Source: Anaerobutyricum hallii (GTDB taxonomy: Bacteria; Bacillota; Clostridia; Lachnospirales; Lachnospiraceae). Taken from it: a stretch of DNA of 64,000 bases. Location: assembly GCF_900209925.1 (NCBI RefSeq), contig NZ_LT907978.1, forward strand, positions 3,319,001-3,383,000. The letters run 5' to 3'. Below the pieces are notes generated by a model. That model saw nothing but the letters and a program-made list of their open reading frames with translations. It was not told the origin of the DNA and made no database searches. This document shows positions 57,109-64,000 of this stretch, in pieces (the stretch's first letter is position 1; every line of letters starts with the position of its first letter). The position numbers and the translations under genes were made by a program.

Positions 57109-58626
57109 TTAAATAGAAGCCAGCACCCTGTCAATTGCTGCATCAATTACTTTATCAAGTTCTTCATCGTCTGCTTCTGGCATAAGTGTTGCTGCATCTT
57201 CATCAGAAATAAGTTCAACAAGATCACCGAAGGATTCTTTGTATTTTCTCTTACATACGACATAGAATACTACACCGAGTAAACTCCAGGCTCCTACCAT
57301 TCCCCATTCAGGAAGGATCAGGCTTCCGCCGCTGCCTGGGATACAGTACATACATACCATAAATCCGGACATGATGACTGCCATCGTTCCGAAGAATTTA
57401 TAAGCTGGAACTTTATATGGTCTTGGCATATCAGGTTCTTTTTTTCTTAATATCATAAAGGAAACCGCTACCATACAGTAAGCAAGACAACATGCAAAGT
57501 TACCTGCATCAGAAATCCATACAAGAAGCTGTCTTCCGGCAAATGGAGCAAGCATTGTAAGGACACCAATAAGAATAAGTGCATTGATTGGTGTTTTATG
57601 TTTTGAATGAAGTTTTGCAAAAGTTTTTGGAATCATATAGGATTCTGCCATGGAATACATTGCACGAGAACCACCAATTAAGAAGGAGTTCCAGGATGTG
57701 ATAATACCACACATACCACCGACAATGACTACTTTTGCCATAATCTTCATTCCAAATGCTGTTCCCATTGCATCGGCTGTAACAAGTCCGGTTGCTTCCT
57801 GTGATTTTATGATCGCACCTGAGTCAAGAACAAGTCCTACGGCAATAATTACAAGTGCATAGAAAACAACGGCTAAAATTACAGATAAAATAAGCATTTT
57901 ACCGATTTTCTTTGGAGGAACATTAATTTCTTCTGCTGCCTGTGGAATAACGTCAAAACCAATAAAATAAAATGGTGACATTGCTGCAACACCGAGAATT
58001 GCTTTGATATTAAGTCCTGCGGTGTTTCCGACAAACATCTGTCCATTCAGATTATCCACAGTACCATTGATTACAGAAGCTACAATTAATAAAATACCTG
58101 CACCACCGATGATACAGGTGAGTACTGTCTGTAAAATAGCGGCTGTTTTGGCTCCCATAATATTTATCATCATAATAATAAATGCTACGATAATGGCTAC
58201 TGCAAGCCAGGAAGCATATATATCAAATCCTGCAACTGTATACAGATATCCTTTTAAAAATCCAGGCCACAGGTAAGTGATGATTGTTGGAAATGCACAA
58301 GCTTCAAAACAAGCTACACTGACATATCCTAAAACGATTGCCCATGTACAGATAAAGGAACCTGTCGCTCCCATCGCACGATGACTAAATACATGCTCTC
58401 CACCACACTGTGGCATGGCTGCGGTTAACTCTGCATACGTTAAACCTACAAAGAAAATCATAACACCGCCAAGAGCAAAACCAAGCGCTGCTCCGAGAAC
58501 GCCGCCTTTTTCAATCCAGCTTCCGGTTGATACAACCCAGCCCCATCCGATCATAGCTCCAAAAGCAATGACAAGGATATCCCAGGCACTAAATACTTTG
58601 TTAAATTCCGATTCTTTCTTGTTCAT
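57109..58626 (-). CDS. APC-superfamily amino acid/amine permease
   Basis: 505 residues, about twelve membrane helices. The N-terminal AFGAMIGWGWVVSTGSWIEK carries the unwound helix 1 G-x-G motif of APC transporters; PQCGGEHVFSHRAMGATGSF and FYFIGFDVIPQAAEEINVP follow. The C-terminal tail is acidic. In the context of aminotransferases and a PuuR-like regulator, uptake of a polyamine or amino acid is likely; the substrate cannot be told from sequence. Confidence 0.85.
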   Translation of the reverse strand: MNKKESEFNKVFSAWDILVIAFGAMIGWGWVVSTGSWIEKGGVLGAALGFALGGVMIFFVGLTYAELTAAMPQCGGEHVFSHRAMGATGSFICTWAIVLGYVSVACFEACAFPTIITYLWPGFLKGYLYTVAGFDIYASWLAVAIIVAFIIMMINIMGAKTAAILQTVLTCIIGGAGILLIVASVINGTVDNLNGQMFVGNTAGLNIKAILGVAAMSPFYFIGFDVIPQAAEEINVPPKKIGKMLILSVILAVVFYALVIIAVGLVLDSGAIIKSQEATGLVTADAMGTAFGMKIMAKVVIVGGMCGIITSWNSFLIGGSRAMYSMAESYMIPKTFAKLHSKHKTPINALILIGVLTMLAPFAGRQLLVWISDAGNFACCLAYCMVAVSFMILRKKEPDMPRPYKVPAYKFFGTMAVIMSGFMVCMYCIPGSGGSLILPEWGMVGAWSLLGVVFYVVCKRKYKESFGDLVELISDEDAATLMPEADDEELDKVIDAAIDRVLASI

Positions 58627-58638
58627 ATCCTGTCCCTC

Positions 58639-59244
58639 CTATTCATGAAATACTTTTTTTGCTACTTCTTCTATCAGTTCTGCTGTCCCATCCACACCAA
58701 GAAGACTGCTGTCTATCAGCATATCCCTGTTATGGCGGTCACCACGATTACTCCCGGTTAATGCAAGATGCCGCTTATGATAACGTTTATCTTTTTCTGT
58801 AATAAACATCTTCGCATCCTCTGCAGAAAAGTTATGGCTTTTCATAACATTTTGGATTCGAACATCTTCCGGAGAATAAATGAAAATTCGCAAAATTGGT
58901 TTTTGTTCCTTTAAAATATAGTCAGCAGAACGCCCGATGATCACACAGGACTCTCGATCTGCAAGTTTACGGATAATTGTTTTCTGGACGTGAATCGCAC
59001 GCTGTGTTAAGTCTGCATATTTAGAGAAAGAACCACGAACATCACCTTCTGCTCCTTTTCCGGCAATTGTTCCGCCTTCTTCTACTTTTTCCATGATTTC
59101 TTTTGGAATTCCGACTTCTTTTATAATCTCATCTACTGTATCACGATCGTAGAACTTAATTCCTAAATCCTTGGCAACCTTTTTCCCAATCATGTTGCCT
59201 TTTGCGCCGTATTCGCATCCTATTGTAATAACAAGATGTGCCAT
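58639..59244 (-). CDS. Cytidylate kinase-like family protein
   Basis: 201 residues. Nucleotide-kinase fold with ITIGCEYGAKGNMIGKKVAK in place of the usual P-loop and SCVIIGRSADYIL; RYHKRHLALTGSNRGDRHNR as the lid-like basic region. This family (cytidylate kinase-like 2) is not the essential Cmk and its substrate is unknown. It starts 12 bases upstream of the permease gene, so the two are co-transcribed. Confidence 0.8.
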   Translation of the reverse strand: MAHLVITIGCEYGAKGNMIGKKVAKDLGIKFYDRDTVDEIIKEVGIPKEIMEKVEEGGTIAGKGAEGDVRGSFSKYADLTQRAIHVQKTIIRKLADRESCVIIGRSADYILKEQKPILRIFIYSPEDVRIQNVMKSHNFSAEDAKMFITEKDKRYHKRHLALTGSNRGDRHNRDMLIDSSLLGVDGTAELIEEVAKKVFHE

Positions 59245-59304
59245 ATTCTATTCCTCTCTGATTTCTCTAACTTTCATAAATAACTTTTATAAAAATATCT
59301 CAAT

Positions 59305-59348
59305 AAAAAAGGCAAGGGAACCACAAACTTTTTGTGACACCCTTGCCA
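59305..59348 (-). terminator. Terminator after the aminotransferase, GCAAGGGTG type
   Basis: GGCAAGGG and CCCTTGCC with an inner CACAAA/TTTGTG stem, followed by six T residues on the minus strand, eight bases after the stop. Its sequence resembles the leader hairpin at 60666-60709. Confidence 0.8.
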
Positions 59349-59354
59349 ATGAAA

Positions 59355-60569
59355 CTATATTAATGCTTTTACTGTTTCTTCAATAATTGCGCATGCCTCA
59401 TCGCACTGTTCTTCTGTAACGATCAGCGGAGGAATCATACGAATGATATGTGCGCCAATTGCTGTAATAAGAAGCTTTCTGTCAAGGCAGCCATGTTTTA
59501 CTTCCACACCGGATATTGTATCATCAAACTCTACACCAACCAGTAAGCCCTGATGTCTTACTTCTTTTACGTGTGGAATCTTTGCTAATTTCTCTGCGAA
59601 ATAATCTCCGACTTTCTTTGCATTTCCTGCTAAGTCTTTATCAAGAAGTTCTTCTACTTCTGCTAAAGCTGCAGCACAGCTTACAGGGTGTCCACCGAAT
59701 GTTGTTCCATGGGAACCCGGTGTAAATGCTTTAGAAACCTCTTCTGTCGCACAGATTGCTCCAATTGGCATTCCGCCGCCAAGACCTTTTGCCATGGAAA
59801 CGATATCTGGTTTTACTCCGTAATTCATGTAAGACATTACTGCTCCGGTTCTGCACCATCCGGTCTGTACTTCATCTAATAATAAAAGCATTCCCTTTTC
59901 ATCACAGAATTCTCGAAGTCCCTTTAAGAACTCTGGTGTTGCAGGATGAACACCACCTTCACCCTGTACCGGCTCGACCATGATCGCGATTGTATTCTCC
60001 GTACAAGCATTCTTAAATGCTTCTAAATCATTATATGGAGCATAAGAGAAACCGTATGTCATCGGACCAAAACCAATCTGGCATCCATTACCCGGCTGAC
60101 CTGTTGCGGACATTGCTCCAAATGTTCTTCCATGGAATCCCATCTTAGCAGTTACGATATGATATTTATTTGGACCATACTTTTCAATACCATATTTACG
60201 AGCCATCTTGATCATTGCTTCATTCGCTTCTGTACCGGAGTTCTGATAAAAGATCTTATCCATTCCAAGAGTCTTACAAACTTTTTCAGCAAGTAATGCC
60301 TGTGGAATTGTGTATGGATAATTAAAAGTATGCATGATATCGTCAACCTGATCTTTTACTGCCGCAACAACCTTTGGATTTCTATTACCTGCGTTATTTA
60401 CGGCGATACCTGCATAAAAATCAAGATATGGAGTACCATTCTCATCGTAAATGTACATTCCTTCTGCTGTTTCTGCAAGAAAATCAAAACGCTCATATGT
60501 CTCGATCATATATTTATTTACTTTGTCTTTAATATCCTGTACGCTAAGTCCTGTGTCTTTTAATTTCAT
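59355..60569 (-). CDS. Class III aminotransferase (acetylornithine/4-aminobutyrate type)
   Basis: 404 residues, PLP enzyme. YLDFYAGIAVNNAGNRNPKV, the FYQNSGTEANEAMIKMAR cofactor-phosphate region, GFHGRTFGAMSATGQ, LLLLDEVQTGWCRTG and the PLP lysine in VSMAKGLGGGMPIGAI. Likely acts on an omega-amino compound given its neighbours, though ornithine is possible. ATG at 60569 has AAGGAGG nine bases upstream. Confidence 0.88.
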   Translation of the reverse strand: MKLKDTGLSVQDIKDKVNKYMIETYERFDFLAETAEGMYIYDENGTPYLDFYAGIAVNNAGNRNPKVVAAVKDQVDDIMHTFNYPYTIPQALLAEKVCKTLGMDKIFYQNSGTEANEAMIKMARKYGIEKYGPNKYHIVTAKMGFHGRTFGAMSATGQPGNGCQIGFGPMTYGFSYAPYNDLEAFKNACTENTIAIMVEPVQGEGGVHPATPEFLKGLREFCDEKGMLLLLDEVQTGWCRTGAVMSYMNYGVKPDIVSMAKGLGGGMPIGAICATEEVSKAFTPGSHGTTFGGHPVSCAAALAEVEELLDKDLAGNAKKVGDYFAEKLAKIPHVKEVRHQGLLVGVEFDDTISGVEVKHGCLDRKLLITAIGAHIIRMIPPLIVTEEQCDEACAIIEETVKALI

Positions 60570-60665
60570 GATATAATCCTCCTTATTATCTAAAACTCTC
60601 ATAATTTTCATTTTGCAAACCGGTTTTTATCATATAGGAGAGTAGCTGTTTCTCCTATGAAAACA

Positions 60666-60709
60666 AAAAAGCAAGAATACCTACAAATACTTGTAAGCAC
60701 CCTTGCTTT
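60666..60709 (-). promoter_or_regulatory. Leader attenuator hairpin of the aminotransferase gene
   Basis: AAGCAAGGGTGCTTACAAG and TTGTAGGTATTCTTGCTTTT form a stem ending in six T residues. It begins about 20 bases after the predicted transcription start (promoter at 60736-60764) and lies 97 bases before the ATG, so it must be passed by every transcript of the gene. Confidence 0.65.
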
Positions 60710-60735
60710 AACTGTCTATTATTTTGTACGACTAT

Positions 60736-60764
60736 ACAATATCACGTCTATAATAATCTGTCAA
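60736..60764 (-). promoter_or_regulatory. Promoter of the aminotransferase gene
   Basis: TTGACA (60759-60764), 17 bases, TATTGT (60736-60741) on the minus strand. The stretch from here to 60915 holds no further gene. Confidence 0.7.
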
Positions 60765-60915
60765 TAGATAATTTAAGAAAGTTTTTTCGCTTTTTTCAAA
60801 GGTTTTCGCTCAATCACACGAAGTAATTCAATTTTTTTATTGCATTTTGTTTATTATATTGTTCATACATTTTATCATGCAGACTCAGTTTTTATCTGTA
60901 TGTCAGTTCAAATTA

Positions 60916-62046
60916 CTACAAAGCCTTTCTATATAACTCTGCAATCTCTTCCTGTGTAAATACAACCGGGTTATTCGCTATGCTCGCAGCAGATACCTTC
61001 ATGCAGTTTTCTGCCATCCATGATATATCCTCTGCAGCGATGCCAAGATCAGATAATTTACATTCTAAATCAATAGATTTTAATAATTCACGTATTTTAT
61101 CTGCGCAGTCAGCGGCGGATTCTCCACCAAAGATTTTTGCAATCTTTGCAAATTTTTCTTCATTTCCTTTATAAGAAGCTTCAATTACTATTGGAGTGAG
61201 GGCCGCTAATCCCTGCCCATGCACGATATCTTTAAGACCACTTGCCGGATGCTCCATTCCATGAGCGATCGTCACTCCTGCCGTATTAATGACCATACCA
61301 CCGATCGTACTTGCCATTGTGATATTTTCCCACTCTTTTTTACTTCCTGTTCCATTGTATACAGAAACCAGATTGTTCGCAATGAGTTCAATCGCATAGA
61401 TACTCATTGCATCCGTAAGTGGCTGTGCGATTTTGGACGTATAAGCTTCTATATTGTGGCATAATGCATCAAATGTAACGGAAGCAAGTACTTTCTTTGG
61501 CATTGTCATCATACATTCCGGATCCACGATAGATACCTTTGCTACGATTGCATTGCAGCGAAGTGACTTTTTGTCTCCATTATCCGGATTCGTCAAAACA
61601 GCGAATCCATTCCCTTCTGAACCGGTACCACAGGTCGTCGGAATCAATATTAATGGCAGCGCATCATCACTGGTCAGACGATTATAAATATAATCATTAA
61701 TATCGCCTTCATTTTTACTTAAAAACGCAATAGCTTTCGCACAGTCCATAATACTTCCACCACCGATGGCAACAACAACATCACAGCCATTTGCCTTAGC
61801 AAAATCTGCACCTTCCTGAGCAGTTGTTGTCAGTGGATTCTGGCTTACTTTATCAAAAAGAGCTGTTTCAAGTCCTGCCGCCTTTAAGCTGTCATTGACC
61901 TTGTCATAAAGGCCTGATTTCTTCGCACTGCTTCTTCCTGTTACGATCAAAGCCTTTTTACCATACGGTTTGGTCAATTCTCCTGTCTCTAAAACCTTTC
62001 CAGAACCAAATACAATGTTTACCGGCAGAAAATAATTAAATTCCAT
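60916..62046 (-). CDS. Iron-containing alcohol dehydrogenase
   Basis: 376 residues. Nucleotide-binding VVAIGGGSIMDCAKAIA near 95, PTTCGTGSEGNGFAVL near 140, and metal ligands Asp and His in TFDALCHNIEAY, then His in AHGMEHPASG and DIVHGQGLA. In this cluster it may reduce the semialdehyde made by the aminotransferases (for example 4-hydroxybutyrate formation), which is inference. Its own promoter was not found. Confidence 0.9.
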   Translation of the reverse strand: MEFNYFLPVNIVFGSGKVLETGELTKPYGKKALIVTGRSSAKKSGLYDKVNDSLKAAGLETALFDKVSQNPLTTTAQEGADFAKANGCDVVVAIGGGSIMDCAKAIAFLSKNEGDINDYIYNRLTSDDALPLILIPTTCGTGSEGNGFAVLTNPDNGDKKSLRCNAIVAKVSIVDPECMMTMPKKVLASVTFDALCHNIEAYTSKIAQPLTDAMSIYAIELIANNLVSVYNGTGSKKEWENITMASTIGGMVINTAGVTIAHGMEHPASGLKDIVHGQGLAALTPIVIEASYKGNEEKFAKIAKIFGGESAADCADKIRELLKSIDLECKLSDLGIAAEDISWMAENCMKVSAASIANNPVVFTQEEIAELYRKAL

Positions 62047-62188
62047 GATACTTCCTTCTTTCTTTACTTTGCAAATATTATGTTTCTAAAATATATTTAA
62101 CACCAGCTTTTATTTTTTGCCAGTATTTTTTTACTCATTTCTTTTATCCAAAGCGTGTTTTGAATCAGTCAGACAATCTGGCATCACT

Positions 62189-63544
62189 TTACAGATTGGA
62201 TAAAATTGACTCTTCAAAAATCTTTAATCCAGTTTCCATCTGTTCTTCCGTCATGCATAATGGTGCAAGGAATCTTATCACATTGCCGCAAGAACCTGCA
62301 TTTTCCAGTAACAGTCCCTTCTGAAGTGCTGTCTGAACCAGTTTTGATACAAATTCCGGGTTTGGCTCCTTGCTTTCTTTGTCTTTGACAAATTCTACAC
62401 CAAGCATACCGCCAATTCCTCTGACATCCCCGATTATATCATATTTTTCTTTCATTTTTTCAAACGCCTTCCTTACGACGGAGCCTATATGGAGGGATTT
62501 TGCACAGTAATCTTCTTCTTTCATGATTTCCATCGTTTTTATCGCTGCTGCACAAGCTAACGGATTACCGCAGTAAGTACCGCCAATCGTGCCTGCCGGG
62601 GCTGCATCCATGACCTCTTCTCTTGCACTAATGGCACTGATCGGCACACCAGCTCCCATAGACTTCGCTGTAGCAATAATATCCGGGGCTGCTCCCGCCT
62701 CCTTCCAGTATTCTGATGTAAAATACTTTCCTGTACGGCAGTTACCACACTGAACCTCATCCGCAATAAGCATAATACCGTTATCATCACAAATCTTGCG
62801 AAGTTTCTTCACAAATTCAATGGGAGCAGGAATAAATCCACCCTCACCCTGTAACGGCTCAATAATAATTGCCGCAACATCACTTGCCGGAGCCGCCTCA
62901 TCAAAAAGCTTTAACAGTTTATCAATATAGTACTGAATAGCTTCTTCCTCGCTGTATCCTTTTGGTGCACGATACAGATATGGGTATTCTGCACGATAAA
63001 TTCCGGAAGGGAACGGTCCCATGCCAAGTGCATATGCTTTCTTTGCTGTCAACGCCATCGTAAGATTCGTTCTTCCATGAAATGCACCGGAAAAGCAAAT
63101 AATATTATCTCTTCCCGTATACGCTTTTGCAATCTTAATCGCATTCTCATCCGCCTCTGCACCGGAGTTTGCAAAATATGTTTTCATCTTCTTGCCCTTA
63201 CAAGGAACAGTCTCATTAAACATTTCTGCAAGTTTTACATATCCTTCATGAACATATACATTAAAAATCCCATGGAAATATTTCTCAGCCTGTACTTTTA
63301 CTGCCTCAACAACTTCTGGTCTGCTGTAACCAATATTTAAAACGCCAACACCACCAATCCAGTCAAGGAACCTATTCCCATCTACATCCTCAAGCATGGC
63401 ACCTTCCCCTCTTGCCATACAGATTGGGTAATTACTTCCACATAAACCTTTTGGAACAGCCTCATCCCTTCTATCTAAAAGAGCCTTTGCCTTCGCCCCT
63501 GGTACACTCCCTGTAACTATTTCCGGTAATGAATCTCTTAACAT
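62189..63544 (-). CDS. Class III aminotransferase (4-aminobutyrate type)
   Basis: 451 residues. FLDWIGGVGVLNIGYSRPEV, YFANSGAEADENAIKIAKAY, FSGAFHGRTNLTMALTAK, MLIADEVQCGNCRTG and the PLP lysine in IIATAKSMGAGVPISAISA. The length and the ANSGAEAxENA signature fit GabT-like enzymes better than acetylornithine aminotransferase. Start ATG has GGAGGAAG upstream. Confidence 0.88.
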   Translation of the reverse strand: MLRDSLPEIVTGSVPGAKAKALLDRRDEAVPKGLCGSNYPICMARGEGAMLEDVDGNRFLDWIGGVGVLNIGYSRPEVVEAVKVQAEKYFHGIFNVYVHEGYVKLAEMFNETVPCKGKKMKTYFANSGAEADENAIKIAKAYTGRDNIICFSGAFHGRTNLTMALTAKKAYALGMGPFPSGIYRAEYPYLYRAPKGYSEEEAIQYYIDKLLKLFDEAAPASDVAAIIIEPLQGEGGFIPAPIEFVKKLRKICDDNGIMLIADEVQCGNCRTGKYFTSEYWKEAGAAPDIIATAKSMGAGVPISAISAREEVMDAAPAGTIGGTYCGNPLACAAAIKTMEIMKEEDYCAKSLHIGSVVRKAFEKMKEKYDIIGDVRGIGGMLGVEFVKDKESKEPNPEFVSKLVQTALQKGLLLENAGSCGNVIRFLAPLCMTEEQMETGLKIFEESILSNL

Positions 63545-63606
63545 GCCACTTCCTCCTAACTATAAAACGTACTCTTAGAACCTTCTAAAAGAATTTTCTA
63601 AATACA

Positions 63607-63650
63607 AAGAAAAAGGTGCAATCCCAGCCTTCACTGTTATCGCACCTTTG
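63607..63650 (-). promoter_or_regulatory. Leader hairpin of the 4-aminobutyrate-type aminotransferase gene
   Basis: GCAAAGGTGCGATAACAGTG then GGATTGCACCTTTTTC: AAGGTGC pairs with GCACCTT, followed by a T-run, 63 bases before the ATG. It begins like the other two hairpins (GCAARGGTG) in this cluster. No gene lies upstream on this strand within the window, so it is more likely a leader attenuator than a terminator. Confidence 0.55.
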
Positions 63651-63787
63651 CTTGTTTCTTATTTATTTTTATTGCTTATTTCTTTCATGGCATTACTATA
63701 ACACGATTAAATTATATTACCATCGTCACGATACACAAAATTATTGTGCAACATTCATAATTGCTATTTCATTCATTTAGAGGAAAA

Positions 63788-63995
63788 CAGACGAAACGGG
63801 AAAAGGCTAATGATTGCATCTGTAAAGATAGTCGCGGCGAGAAGAATGCTTATTCGCATCCTTCTCTGGCTCCGACATTACATCTGCAATCATTAGCCTT
63901 TTTCCGTTTCTGTGTTTTGGCTCCAGAAGAAATGAATTCAATAGTCTTTGTTAGAAAGAAGGGGGGAGAAATCAGAAGACTACTGAATTAATTCC
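63788..63995 (+). repeat. CAGACGAA structured element with tail, copy C4
   Basis: CAGACGAAACGGG start; outer arms of 26 bases pair with one mismatch; core TAGTCGCGGCGAG and GGCTCCGAC; apical GAGAAGAATGC/GCATCCTTCTC around TTATTC. It is followed by the conserved tail (TGTGTTTTGGCTCCAGAAG, AAATGAATTCAATAGTCTTT, GGGGGGAGAAATCAGAAGAC). No same-strand gene precedes it, unlike the other copies. Confidence 0.85.
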
Positions 63996-64000
63996 AAAAA

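Noticed and set aside
58639-59244. Essential cytidylate kinase Cmk
   Set aside because: The P-loop region GCEYGAKGNMIG and the lid differ from Cmk; it matches the cytidylate-kinase-like family of unknown function.

Overview
The window is a 64 kb chromosomal segment of a low-GC, strictly Gram-positive type anaerobe. Gene content (DivIVA, MecA, CwlD, GdpP, DnaD/DnaI-type helicase loading, a sodium-type F1Fo ATP synthase, KTGD-type sortase signal, glgC/malQ glycogen genes, a class III aminotransferase cluster) points to the Clostridia, most likely a gut Lachnospiraceae of the Anaerobutyricum/Eubacterium type. That last step is inference from gene style, not from a database match.

Layout from left to right. 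0-7 kb: partial glgC (minus), murC, a dense array of DnaA boxes, a DnaD-type protein, a DnaI/DnaC-type helicase loader and prs (all plus). 6.9-7.85 kb: an intergenic island in which a tiny type I toxin-antitoxin module (27-residue holin-like toxin plus antisense RNA) sits between inverted copies of a structured repeat. 7.8-16.7 kb: class A PBP, a TraX-like membrane protein, an unrecognised 850-residue membrane protein with a C39-like tail, a methyltransferase, a small unknown and a HAD hydrolase. 16.9-24.4 kb: a very large Cna-B type surface adhesin whose reading frame is broken once. 24.8-35.4 kb: DivIVA-like protein, a GNAT, then the tsaC-pseudophosphatase-atp operon (reading leftward). 35.6-42.3 kb: CwlD amidase, MecA, a DUF1858 protein and the ribDE-BA-H operon under an FMN riboswitch. 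42.5-46.7 kb: YARHG protein, ferredoxin, one IS1182-family element and a MerR-type regulator. 46.8-54.3 kb: dnaB-rplI-gdpP, then malQ, plsC and a small membrane protein. 54.5-55.9 kb: an AT-rich HTH-DUF3990 plus partner two-gene module with a palindromic operator. 56.1-63.5 kb: an XRE-cupin (PuuR-like) regulator, an APC permease, a cytidylate-kinase-like protein, two class III aminotransferases and an iron alcohol dehydrogenase, which together look like an amine/omega-amino acid catabolic locus.

Most genes right of 7.8 kb lie on the minus strand, including the ATP synthase, ribosomal L9 and DnaB genes, so the replication fork probably runs right to left here.

The most unusual content is between genes. 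A family of about nine large stem-loop elements (about 125 bp) lies directly after stop codons. Each has a long outer stem that differs completely in sequence from copy to copy yet is almost perfectly self-complementary, around a conserved inner core (left arm like TCTGCTCTGTAGTCGCTG, right arm like CGCTCCGAAGCCGCATC), entered through a CAGACGAA motif and followed in several copies by a conserved tail of about 95 bp. Two copies differ by paired compensatory changes. A second, unrelated family around 7 kb shows the same behaviour. A separate three-way-junction-like structure sits near 26.5 kb. These are the best candidates for something not yet described.
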